Shown: positions 35,435 to 43,079 of the stretch, piece by piece
Layout: each line of letters begins with the position of its first letter
Position numbering within the stretch: the first letter of the stretch is position 1
Assembly: GCA_039939375.1 (NCBI GenBank)
Contig: JBDVJO010000006.1
Span: forward strand, 1-64,000
Direction of reading: 5' to 3'
DNA from: Paracrocinitomix sp039939375
GTDB lineage: Bacteria; Bacteroidota; Bacteroidia; Flavobacteriales_D; Crocinitomicaceae
DNA: 64,000 bases
Notes under the pieces: model-generated
Databases searched by the model: none
What the model was told of the DNA's origin: nothing
The model's input: the letters and a program-made list of their open reading frames with translations, nothing else
Translations under genes and position numbers: made by a program

Positions 35435-35445
35435 AAAGTTAAAAT

Positions 35446-35477
35446 AAAAAAGGCTTCATAATAGTGAAGCCTTTTTT
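35446..35477 (+). terminator. Rho-independent terminator of eno
   Basis: AAAAAAGGCTTCA pairs perfectly with TGAAGCCTTTTTT across a TAATAG loop and runs into T-rich sequence, 11 bp after the eno stop. Confidence 0.92.
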
Positions 35478-35486
35478 ATTTCTTAT

Positions 35487-35605
35487 ACACCCACACACCC
35501 ACACACCCACACACCCCACCCAAAAAATTGCACAAGCAATTTTATCTCCTCCCGCAGAGGAGGAGTACTCCGCAGCGAACAGCAAGGAGGGAGGTGGTCC
35601 AACCA
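35487..35605. repeat. Octamer tract and palindromic GGAGG element between eno and feoA
   Basis: About four near-perfect eight-base units (ACACCCAC) occupy 35487-35520. They are followed by a perfect hairpin AAAATTGC-ACAA-GCAATTTT (35524-35543) and by CTCCTC-CCGCA-GAGGAG (35546-35562). The sequence then runs GGAGTACTCCGCAGCG and GGAGGGAGGTGGT. GGAGGAG...GGGAGGTGG elements of this look are, from memory, frequent intergenic repeats in Bacteroidota. No gene is visible here. Confidence 0.55.
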
Positions 35606-35646
35606 CACTATATTCACTCTCATACCACAAAAAAGGTATTCACATC

Positions 35647-35673
35647 TAGAATTATTCTAAATAGTGTCACTAT
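35647..35673. promoter_or_regulatory. Twin palindromic operator of the feo operon
   Basis: Two perfect 6-1-6 palindromes lie side by side: TAGAAT-T-ATTCTA (35647-35659) and ATAGTG-T-CACTAT (35661-35673), with centres 14 bp apart. They end 3 bp before the -7 box. This placement fits a repressor that blocks RNA polymerase; an iron- or manganese-responsive regulator is likely by context, but neither palindrome is a canonical Fur box. Confidence 0.55.
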
Positions 35674-35676
35674 GAT

Positions 35677-35684
35677 TATATTTG
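35677..35684 (+). promoter_or_regulatory. -7 box of the feo operon
   Basis: TATATTTG matches TAnnTTTG and ends only 6 bp before the feoA ATG, so the mRNA is probably leaderless or nearly so. Confidence 0.5.
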
Positions 35685-35690
35685 CGCCTC

Positions 35691-35906
35691 ATGAAATTAT
35701 CAGACTTGAAAAGGAACCAAAGTGCAAGTATTCTATCTATAGAAGAAAGTGATTTTTCATTGAAGCTTTTTGAGTTTGGTTTGTTGCCAGATGCTGAAAT
35801 TAGTATCATTAATAAGGCTCCTTTCAACGGACCTATTTACGTTTCAGTAGGGCAAAATTTAATTTCACTTCGAAGAGAAGAAGCATCAACAGTATTTGTA
35901 AAGTAA
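35691..35906 (+). CDS. feoA: Ferrous iron transport protein A
   Basis: FeoA is a small SH3-fold cytosolic protein that supports Fe(II) uptake by FeoB. The ATG at 35691 (MKLSDLKRNQ) is preferred to a TTG 9 bp upstream inside the -7 box. The 71 residues contain LKLFEFGLLPDAEISIINKA, matching the LxELGLxPG core of FeoA, and end in LISLRREEASTVFVK. feoB starts 3 bp after the stop. Confidence 0.92.
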   Translation: MKLSDLKRNQSASILSIEESDFSLKLFEFGLLPDAEISIINKAPFNGPIYVSVGQNLISLRREEASTVFVK

Positions 35907-35909
35907 TTG

Positions 35910-37955
35910 ATGGCAGCTGATAACCTACATAAAATTGCTCTACTCGGAAACCCAAATTTGGGTAAAACCACCTTGTTTAATACCCTTTGCGGTTTGCGTC
36001 AAAAAACGGGGAATTATCCTGGAGTTACCGTAGATAAAAAGAAAGGAAGGTTTACACACAATAAAATTAAGTTTGAATTGACAGATCTTCCCGGAATCAA
36101 CAGTTTGTTCCCAAAATCTAAAGATGAAGAGCTCGTTGTCGATTATTTACTGAACACAGATAAAGATAAATTACCTGAAAAGTTGATCGTGATGGCTTCT
36201 GCCATCAACTTGAAACGTTCACTTTATTTGGTAGATCAAATCAGAGACTTAAATATTCCAACAATATTGGTGGTGAACATGATTGATGTTGCTGCTAAAA
36301 GAGGAATAAGTATAGATACAGAAGTTCTATCAAAAGAATTCGGAATTCCGGTGGTGGCCATTTCGGCTAAAAAAGGAAAAGGTATTGAAGCATTAAAAGA
36401 TGCCTTAATCAATCCTACCTCTGTTTTAAGTAGGTCAATTCATTATCTTGAACCTGCGAATATCAGTTTTTTGGAAGAAAAAAATGCCACTTATTCAGCA
36501 CCTAAATACGCAACTTTTTTACGCTTAGTTAAAGGTGATATTGTTGGATTAGATTCGGCTGAACAGAAAAAATGGAAGACCAATGAGTCGATATTACGCT
36601 ATAAATTTTTAGGTGAGATAGAATCTAAGGTTTTAAGTCAAGATAAATCCAAAGCAACTGACTTTACAACAAGAGCTGATAAGTTGCTCGTGCATCCTAT
36701 TTTTGGATATGTGATTTTTGCAGCTATCCTCTTACTAATCTTCCAATCAATTTTTTGGTTGGCATCTTACCCAATGGATTGGATTGACAATAGCTTCTCT
36801 TGGATGTCCGAAGCTGCGGCAGCCAACTTACCTAAAGGTTATTTTTCAGATTTATTAGCTGAAGGAATTATTCCTGGAGTTGGTGGAGTAGTGATATTCG
36901 TTCCGCAAATAGCCATCTTATTTTTTCTATTTTCTATTCTAGAGGAGTCCGGTTATATGCAACGAATCGTGTATTTGATGGACCGATTTATGCAAAAGTT
37001 TGGAATGAGTGGAAAAAGTGTCGTTCCAATGATTTCGGGGCTAGCCTGTGCAATTCCAGCAATTATGGCAGCCAGAACAATTGAGAATAACAAAGAAAGA
37101 CTCATTACTATTTTGATTACCCCTTTGCTTACTTGTTCGGCTAGAATTCCTGTTTATGTGGTGATCATTGCTTTGGTGATTCCAGATGATGCTATGGTGG
37201 GTATATTCAATGCACAAGGATTAGCATTAATGGGAATGTATTTATTAGGAGTAATTCTGTCATTGATATGTGCTATCGTTTTTAAATGGATTTTAAAACA
37301 AGACTATAAAAGCACTTTGATTATTGATATGCCGCATTATTTAATGCCCGATTTTAAGAACGTATTTATTTCGGTTTGGAACAATGCGAAAGCCTTTGTC
37401 TGGAACGCCGGAAAAATAATTCTGGCAACCTCAATTATCTTGTTTGTGCTAGCTACTAATGGTGGTGAAAGTTTTAAAAATGCTCAAGAAAATGTAGTTG
37501 CGAATCATCCTGAATTAAATCAAGAAGAACAAGAGGCATTGATAAGTTCAGTAGAACTTGAAAGCTCATATTTAGGTACGATCGGAAAATCGATTGAACC
37601 AGCAATCCAACCACTTGGGTACGACTGGAAAATTGGCATTTCTTTAATTACTTCTCTTGCTGCCAGAGAGGTGTTTGTGGGAACAATGTCTACCATTTAT
37701 TCGATTAATTCTGAAGAAGAGATGACGATTCGAGATCGCTTGAAAAGCCAGAAAAAAGCGGATGGCAGCCTAGTTTTCGGGTTTGCTACGAGTATTTCTT
37801 TATTGCTGTTTTATGCATTTGCCTTGCAGTGTTTCAGCACAGTAGCTGTCACTTATAAAGAAACGAAATCAATTAAGTGGACAACGATTCAATTTGTTTA
37901 CATGACTGCGTTGGCTTATTTTTCAGCCTTAATCGCTTATCAAATTTTAAGTTAA
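35910..37955 (+). CDS. feoB: Ferrous iron transport protein B
   Basis: FeoB is the inner-membrane Fe(II) transporter with an N-terminal GTPase. From the ATG at 35910 it has 681 residues. G1 is LLGNPNLGKTTLF (about 12-24), the switch region NYPGVTVDKKKG, G3 DLPGI and G4 NMID. The membrane domain shows the two Gate motifs, with SGLACAIPAIMAARTIEN followed by LLTCSARIPVYVVII. Multiple membrane helices follow to the C-terminus. It is co-transcribed with feoA and overlaps the small Cys-rich gene by one base. Confidence 0.96.
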   Translation: MAADNLHKIALLGNPNLGKTTLFNTLCGLRQKTGNYPGVTVDKKKGRFTHNKIKFELTDLPGINSLFPKSKDEELVVDYLLNTDKDKLPEKLIVMASAINLKRSLYLVDQIRDLNIPTILVVNMIDVAAKRGISIDTEVLSKEFGIPVVAISAKKGKGIEALKDALINPTSVLSRSIHYLEPANISFLEEKNATYSAPKYATFLRLVKGDIVGLDSAEQKKWKTNESILRYKFLGEIESKVLSQDKSKATDFTTRADKLLVHPIFGYVIFAAILLLIFQSIFWLASYPMDWIDNSFSWMSEAAAANLPKGYFSDLLAEGIIPGVGGVVIFVPQIAILFFLFSILEESGYMQRIVYLMDRFMQKFGMSGKSVVPMISGLACAIPAIMAARTIENNKERLITILITPLLTCSARIPVYVVIIALVIPDDAMVGIFNAQGLALMGMYLLGVILSLICAIVFKWILKQDYKSTLIIDMPHYLMPDFKNVFISVWNNAKAFVWNAGKIILATSIILFVLATNGGESFKNAQENVVANHPELNQEEQEALISSVELESSYLGTIGKSIEPAIQPLGYDWKIGISLITSLAAREVFVGTMSTIYSINSEEEMTIRDRLKSQKKADGSLVFGFATSISLLLFYAFALQCFSTVAVTYKETKSIKWTTIQFVYMTALAYFSALIAYQILS

Positions 37956-38086
37956 TGGGTATTCAAGAATATATTGTTTTCGTTTTAGCAGGTCTGGCTT
38001 TTATCTATTTGGCTGTGAGATTTTATAAAAAGAATTTCCGTAAAAAGCCCTCTAGTTCTGGATGCGATACCGATTGTAATTGCTAA
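37955..38086 (+). CDS. FeoB-associated Cys-rich membrane peptide
   Basis: A 43-residue peptide starting in the TAATG overlap with the feoB stop. One membrane helix (EYIVFVLAGLAFIYLAVRFY) is followed by a basic stretch and a cysteine-rich end SSSGCDTDCNC. This layout matches the FeoB-associated Cys-rich peptides, placed by context in the Feo complex, where the cysteines might handle Fe(II). The one-base overlap supports translational coupling to FeoB. Confidence 0.8.
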   Translation: MGIQEYIVFVLAGLAFIYLAVRFYKKNFRKKPSSSGCDTDCNC

Positions 38087-38095
38087 AATTTCCGA

Positions 38096-38610
38096 AACGC
38101 AAACGGCGAACAACGAAACACGAAAAACAAGTCTCCAGTTTCACCCCACCGGTCATCTCGCAACGAAAAACGAACTACGAAAAACGAAACACGAAAAACG
38201 AGTCTCCAGTCTCCAGTCTCACCCCCGGTCATCACGCAACGAAAAACGAAAAACGAAAAACCTCCACCTCGACTTACTTCGGCTGCGCTCAGCACGAGCC
38301 GCTCGGTCAGCGGTAAATTAGAATAACGAAACACGAAACACGAAACACGAAACACGAAACACGAAAAACGAGTTTCCAGTCTCCAGTTTCAAAACCATCT
38401 GCGCCGCACTGAGCATAGTCGAAGTGTCATCACGCAACAAAAAACGAAAAACGAAACACGGAAAACCTCCACCTCGACTTACTTCGGCTGCGCTCAGCAC
38501 GAGCCGCTCGGTCAGCGGTAAATTAGAATAGCGAAACACGAAACACGAAACACGAAAAACGAGCCAGTCTCCAGTTTCCAGTCTCACCCCCGGTCATCAC
38601 GCAACAAAAA
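38096..38610. repeat. Mosaic heptamer repeat array D
   Basis: It fills the gap between the convergent feo and DUF4301 genes. Words are mostly CGAAACA and CGAAAAA, with five CGAAACA in a row near 38332-38366. CCAGTCT/CCAGTTT blocks lie near 38131, 38201, 38374 and 38566. A 65-bp module beginning CCTCCACCTCGACTTACTTC is present twice with no difference (38261-38325 and 38466-38530), 205 bp apart. A CACTGAGCATAGTCGAAGTG module lies at about 38407. Minus-strand frames across it are repetitive (FVFRVSC units) and are not considered genes. Confidence 0.88.
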
Positions 38611-38616
38611 ACAATC

Positions 38617-40029
38617 CTACCCCCTATGCGCCTCTTGCAACAAATCCAATACTGACTTAACAGGACTAAAACATGCCGAATCTATTTCAACGAAAAGCGT
38701 AAGCCAATTCGCCATTGCCCCATTCCACAAGCCGGGTTGCTCAATGTACTGTATCGCTTGTCCATCTTGTGTTTTTTGAACCAAGAAGTATTGATTTTCA
38801 TTGACAAAATCGAGTAAATTAAATTTATTGCCTTTAAAATCTCGTACAGAACAAAATAGCTCTACTGGATTAAAATGCGTGGCTTTACTAACCATTGCTT
38901 GGTCTTCAGTCCGATCTGAAATTTGTGATTTTTCTATGATTTGACGACTAACTTTTCCGTGGTCATCTTTTACCCAAAATGGTCCTCCTCCTGGTTCTCC
39001 TTCATTTTTAACCATTCCGCATATACGGATTGGGCGATTAAGTGCTTCAAAAGCTGAAGTAGGGGAGGTCATCTCTTTTTCGCTCAATTTCAAGTCGTAT
39101 TTATCATTCAAGCTTTTTATCGAACTTTCAAATGAATGGTCTCTTGATAGTTTGGATAAAACGTTAAATACTTCGTCTCTAAATTCAATCAATTTGGCTG
39201 AAAGTGCTGATCGATAAAGTTCTGATTTAAAAGCCTTTTTTTGATGTTGGATATTATCAATATTTCTAATCAGTATAATGTCAGAATCAACTTGATTTAA
39301 ATTATTTATCAATGCGCCATGGCCGGATGGACGCAAAATTATGTTTCCACTGTTGTCTTTAGCCGGGTTTAAGTCTTCATCAAAAGCCACCGAATGTGTA
39401 CCAGGATCTTGCTCAGAAAAACTGATAGCTAAATTGGTAGATATTTCTGCCAACGAATCCTCTATTTCATCTTGAAAATCTTTATTGATCGTAAAGTGAA
39501 TTTTAGATAGAGCACCTCCAATTTGTTCACTTTGAATCAGGTGTTCCTGAAAAGGATTTAAGGTTTTAGCCTCATAATAATGGAATGGAATTAGGCCCTT
39601 TGGTTTAGCAGATAAATTTAGACCTTCAGGTGAAATTAAATTTGCTATCAACTCGTCTGGATAAACACCTCCGTCTTCAAGTTGTTCAATCCATTTGTTT
39701 GCTAAAATACTCCTGATGGGCAATTGATCTAAATTATCTAACATGCCTATGGATCGCTCACACAGGGCATCTGCATCAGCAGGATAAGGTTCGGATAAAT
39801 ACTCAAAAAATACCTTAAACATCCTAGACCCAGACCCTGAAGCTGGCGTGAAAAAACAAATGTCTAAATCAGGTTGGATAGTTTTAAAAGTAGATTTCAA
39901 TTGAAGGACCTCCTCATCACTCAACTTCAGAATCCCATCCTCAATTGTGCAAGGACCAACCAAATCTATGTTTGGGTTACCATCCTTTATTTTTCTCCTT
40001 TGAATATCTATCTTCTCTGTTAATTCCAT
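38617..40029 (-). CDS. DUF4301 family protein
   Basis: About 470 residues matching DUF4301, a Bacteroidota family with a sugar-nucleotidyltransferase-like look. FFTPASGSGSRMFK near the N-terminus resembles a nucleotidyltransferase GxGxRM loop, and AKPKGLIPFHYYE resembles the following PKxLIP motif. The middle contains RPSGHGALINNLNQ, and the C-terminal half RPIRICGMVKNEGEPGGGPF. The start at 40029 is preferred: an in-frame ATG at 40077 would leave only 3 bp to the divergent gene. No pathway neighbours point to a substrate. Its 3' end reaches repeat array D. Confidence 0.75.
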   Translation of the reverse strand: MELTEKIDIQRRKIKDGNPNIDLVGPCTIEDGILKLSDEEVLQLKSTFKTIQPDLDICFFTPASGSGSRMFKVFFEYLSEPYPADADALCERSIGMLDNLDQLPIRSILANKWIEQLEDGGVYPDELIANLISPEGLNLSAKPKGLIPFHYYEAKTLNPFQEHLIQSEQIGGALSKIHFTINKDFQDEIEDSLAEISTNLAISFSEQDPGTHSVAFDEDLNPAKDNSGNIILRPSGHGALINNLNQVDSDIILIRNIDNIQHQKKAFKSELYRSALSAKLIEFRDEVFNVLSKLSRDHSFESSIKSLNDKYDLKLSEKEMTSPTSAFEALNRPIRICGMVKNEGEPGGGPFWVKDDHGKVSRQIIEKSQISDRTEDQAMVSKATHFNPVELFCSVRDFKGNKFNLLDFVNENQYFLVQKTQDGQAIQYIEQPGLWNGAMANWLTLFVEIDSACFSPVKSVLDLLQEAHRG

Positions 40030-40080
40030 TAATTTCGTTGTTAAGGCTACCAAAATTAACAAAAACTTTGAGCTCATTTA

Positions 40081-40836
40081 ATGTTTAAAAGCGGACTGAA
40101 ATATAAATTGAAAGCGGTGAATGCTCACGGAATCCATTCTCCATTCGTATTTGAGTTTTATAACGAAGTTCTGAAAAAGTCAAAAATGTCAGCAAATCCT
40201 GAAATCGAAGCGCTCAGGAAGCAGTTGTTGGCAGATAATTCGAGTATTGAAATTACAGATTTTGGAGCCGGATCAAGAAAACACGATTCCAACCAACGTA
40301 AAATTTCTGATTTAGCAAAGCACGCCGCAGTAACCAAAAAATACGGTCAACTATTGAGAAGGATCATGTCTTATTATAAGTTAGATTCAGCTTTGGAACT
40401 AGGAACTTCACTTGGAATTGGTACGGCTTATTTAGCGGATGAAGGTGCAGCAGTTGTCACACTAGAAGGTTGTCCAAACATTGCAGCGAGAGCACAATTG
40501 AATTTTAATCAACTTAAAAAAGAAAACATAAACCTTATTCAAGGCGAATTTGGAACTTCTTTTGATAAAATTGGACCGAAAAAATTTGACTTAATATACA
40601 TTGACGGAAACCATACCGAGAAGGCAACATTAAACTATTTTGAACGATTTTTAAAACATGCTCACAACGACACTTTTCTTATTTTTGATGATATCAGATG
40701 GAGTGAAGGAATGGAGAATGCCTGGAAGACGATTATAAAATCTGAAGAAATTAATGTGAGCTTAGAACTATTACGAATGGGAATGGTTCTGAAAAGAAAA
40801 GAACAAACCAAACAACATTTTATACTAAGATTTTAA
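40081..40836 (+). CDS. Class I SAM-dependent methyltransferase
   Basis: A 251-residue O-methyltransferase-like protein (Methyltransf_24 type). The SAM-binding motif I is ALELGTSLGIGTAYLA (about residues 100-115), motif II LEGCPNIAARAQLNF, and the acidic motif DLIYIDGNHTEKATLNYFE with LIFDDIRWSEGMENAW. N-terminal AVNAHGIHSPFVFEFYNEVL is typical of a Bacteroidota subgroup. Substrate unknown. Divergent from DUF4301. Confidence 0.8.
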   Translation: MFKSGLKYKLKAVNAHGIHSPFVFEFYNEVLKKSKMSANPEIEALRKQLLADNSSIEITDFGAGSRKHDSNQRKISDLAKHAAVTKKYGQLLRRIMSYYKLDSALELGTSLGIGTAYLADEGAAVVTLEGCPNIAARAQLNFNQLKKENINLIQGEFGTSFDKIGPKKFDLIYIDGNHTEKATLNYFERFLKHAHNDTFLIFDDIRWSEGMENAWKTIIKSEEINVSLELLRMGMVLKRKEQTKQHFILRF

Positions 40837-40884
40837 CAAGCATTCGCCTGACCACGTGTCAAGGGAACAACCAATAACCAAAAC

Positions 40885-41433
40885 ATGAAAGTATACACTA
40901 AAAAAGGAGATAAAGGATTAACGGGACTTATAGGCGGAACAAGAGTTCCGAAATCAAGTTTAAGAATTGATGCTTACGGTACAGTGGATGAATTAAATTC
41001 TTACATGGGTTTATTGCGAGATAATGCCGTTTCTGAAGAGTACAAGCAGGAAATAATTTTCATTCAAGACCGCTTATTTACCTTAGGTTCATGGTTGGCT
41101 TCTGATCCAGAGAAATCGAAAATGACTTTACCTGAAATCAAGCAAGAAGATATTGAAATACTTGAAAAATCGATCGATAAAATGGATAAAGAGCTTGAGC
41201 CTATGAAGTTTTTCGTTTTACCCGGAGGACATCAAACCGTATCTTTTTGCCACATTGCGCGTTGTGTTTGTAGAAGAGCAGAACGATTAGTGGTTGAATT
41301 AAATGCACAAGCTGAACAGAACCCTGTAATAATTGCTTATTTAAATCGTCTTAGCGATTACCTATTCGTTTATTCTAGGTATTTAACCCTAAAATTAGAG
41401 GCGGAAGAAATCCCTTGGATTCCTAAGAAATAA
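40885..41433 (+). CDS. Cob(I)yrinic acid a,c-diamide/cobalamin adenosyltransferase, PduO type
   Basis: Transfers the adenosyl group of ATP to cob(I)alamin to form coenzyme B12. The 182 residues start with MKVYTKKGDKGLTGLIGG, the ATP-binding signature of PduO/MMAB enzymes, followed by RIDAYGTVDELNS. The centre has FVLPGGHQTVSFCHIARCVCRRAERL and the end LNRLSDYLFVYSRYL. B12-dependent partners are not in the window. Methylmalonyl-CoA mutase would be a likely one in this phylum; that is inference. Confidence 0.92.
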   Translation: MKVYTKKGDKGLTGLIGGTRVPKSSLRIDAYGTVDELNSYMGLLRDNAVSEEYKQEIIFIQDRLFTLGSWLASDPEKSKMTLPEIKQEDIEILEKSIDKMDKELEPMKFFVLPGGHQTVSFCHIARCVCRRAERLVVELNAQAEQNPVIIAYLNRLSDYLFVYSRYLTLKLEAEEIPWIPKK

Positions 41434-41538
41434 GGGGTTTTAGACTGATTTGAAAGAAAAAAATAAAATAAAATGCAAAAAGTTTGGTTTTATGTGAAAA
41501 AAAATCTTCTTTTGCGGAAAAGTAAAAAACAATAAACT

Positions 41539-41760
41539 ATGTATTGGACGTTGGAATTGGCATCATATTTAGAAGATGCACCGTGGCCGGCAGCTAAAGA
41601 CGAGTTAATCGACTTTGCAATGAGAACAGGAGCGCCATTAGAAGTTGTAGAAAACTTACAAGAAATTGAAGATGAAGGAGATTCGTACGAAAGTATCGAA
41701 GAGATTTGGCCAGATTATCCGACCAAGGAAGACTTCTTCTTTAATGAAGATGAATATTAA
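41539..41760 (+). CDS. DUF2795 family small protein
   Basis: A 73-residue acidic protein, MYWTLELASYLEDAPWPAAK then DELIDFAMRTGAPLEVVENL, matching DUF2795, a short domain common in Bacteroidota and Actinobacteria with unknown function. The second half is very acidic (EIEDEGDSYESIEEIW). It stands alone with its own terminator, which suggests steady expression. Confidence 0.8.
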   Translation: MYWTLELASYLEDAPWPAAKDELIDFAMRTGAPLEVVENLQEIEDEGDSYESIEEIWPDYPTKEDFFFNEDEY

Positions 41761-41766
41761 AAATTT

Positions 41767-41797
41767 AAAGCCGTCTCGGATTAACCGAGACGGCTTT
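41767..41797. terminator. Bidirectional terminator
   Basis: AAAGCCGTCTCGG pairs perfectly with CCGAGACGGCTTT over an ATTAA loop, followed by a T-run on the plus strand. It is placed between convergent genes and can serve DUF2795 and, less strongly, the minus-strand gene ending at 41802. Confidence 0.9.
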
Positions 41798-41801
41798 TTT
41801 T

Positions 41802-42857
41802 TTATTCCTTAATTAATCGATAATAGTCGGTTTGGTCAGCAATGCTTATTGCTATTATGTAAATCCCTTGCCTGAGATCAGATAAGTTTACTGCCTCTCC
41901 TAAACCGTAATTGTTCTGCGAATAGATAGATTTACCGCTTACATCCAAAATATCAAGTTGTACCGTTTCAAACGTATCGCCTTGAATAATAAATTCTCCT
42001 TGACTAGGATTTGGATAAATAGAAATTTCAATTCCCAATTCGTCAATTGATAAGCAGCTAACACAAGCAGTGTCTTTTAAAATACATCCGTTAGCATCCA
42101 TCACCAGTCCTTCGTAGCAGCCATAATCTAACCCACCCCAAACTGTGTTTCCTGTTTGTGAATTGTCATTTAAATCCGTCCAGGTATAAGTGTAATCTGG
42201 AGCGCCGCCAGAAGCTGCCATAAACACGATTCCTTCATTTCCTCCTTGGCATGGCTCAAATCCAAATTCATTAAAAACCAATTCGTTGGGTTGAGTAATA
42301 TCAAAGTCGAAAGTTTTAGAGCATCCTAGTTCATCATTTATAGTCAGTACGTAATTCCCAGCCGTTAATCCTAAATTTTCATTCGCACCTATACCGTTCA
42401 CTCCATTGGGATTTGGTGTCCAGAAGTAAGAAATTTGATTAAAGCTTCCTTGAAAATTATAGACGGTATCAATTATTACACTGCCAGAATCATTTCCAAA
42501 ACAGAGCAGATTCGTTAAGGTAAAATCAATATCTAATTCATCTGGCTGATCGATATAAGCTGAGTCTTCTAAAACACAGCCCATGTTGTCAACGACACTT
42601 ACGTAATACCAACCTGAGCAAAGTGAATTGGCAATATTTACCCCACCTGAATTTACGGTGTTGCCCATATCGTCTGTTATGGTGAAACTGTCTCCACCAT
42701 TTCCTCCACTGGTAGAGGCAAATAATGAACCGTCACAAAATTGATAACAAGTAACATCTGCGGGATCGAGCGTCAAAGTGTAGCCTGAACATTGAGAATA
42801 ACTATCTAAAAGACATCCCATTGAGAGTAGTAAAAAGAGTAATCGTTTCATAAGCAT
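41802..42857 (-). CDS. Secreted SprB-repeat protein with T9SS type A sorting domain
   Basis: A 351-residue exported protein. A signal peptide (MKRLLFLLLSMGCLLDSYSQ) precedes SprB-like repeats: CYQFCDGSLFASTSGGNGG, then CFGNDSGSVIIDTVYNFQG, then GNEGIVFMAASGGAPDYTYT, each ending in a GxYxLxINDxxGC-type strand. The last 80 residues are a T9SS type A domain (IYPNPSQGEFII ... GIYIIAISIADQTDYYRL). It is predicted to be secreted by SprA/PorV and processed by PorU. Its central region is clearly paralogous to part of the protein at 60822-63671. The start could also be two codons downstream (42851). Confidence 0.85.
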   Translation of the reverse strand: MLMKRLLFLLLSMGCLLDSYSQCSGYTLTLDPADVTCYQFCDGSLFASTSGGNGGDSFTITDDMGNTVNSGGVNIANSLCSGWYYVSVVDNMGCVLEDSAYIDQPDELDIDFTLTNLLCFGNDSGSVIIDTVYNFQGSFNQISYFWTPNPNGVNGIGANENLGLTAGNYVLTINDELGCSKTFDFDITQPNELVFNEFGFEPCQGGNEGIVFMAASGGAPDYTYTWTDLNDNSQTGNTVWGGLDYGCYEGLVMDANGCILKDTACVSCLSIDELGIEISIYPNPSQGEFIIQGDTFETVQLDILDVSGKSIYSQNNYGLGEAVNLSDLRQGIYIIAISIADQTDYYRLIKE

Positions 42858-43079
42858 TGGTTTTCTGTAAGACGAAACAACCTAATTTAAAGTTGCAGTA
42901 TTACAGCTTTTGTCAGTTCGTATCGACAAGTACTGCCAAATTAGAATAGATTAATGAGAAAAACGCGACAACCTGTCGTGATTCTTTGCTTGGTATAATT
43001 TATGTCAAAATTTTGATGAAATAAGGGAATTACTTCGCTTAAAGACCTTATTTTTACAAATCCATTTTATAGATAAAAG

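Noticed and set aside
35647..35673. Classical Fur box at the feo promoter
   Set aside because: Neither palindrome resembles the GATAATGATAATCATTATC consensus, so they are reported as unassigned operator candidates.
38083..38587. Two similar minus-strand frames with FVFRVSC repeats in array D
   Set aside because: Their likeness comes from the duplicated DNA module and word runs, not from a conserved protein. They also extend into the end of the Feo Cys-rich gene.
9781..38610. CRISPR arrays
   Set aside because: Units are 7 bp with no spacers of constant length, and no cas gene is present in the window.
40030..40077. Longer start for the DUF4301 protein
   Set aside because: It would begin 3 bp from the divergent methyltransferase ATG, leaving no room for leaders; the internal ATG is preferred but not proven.
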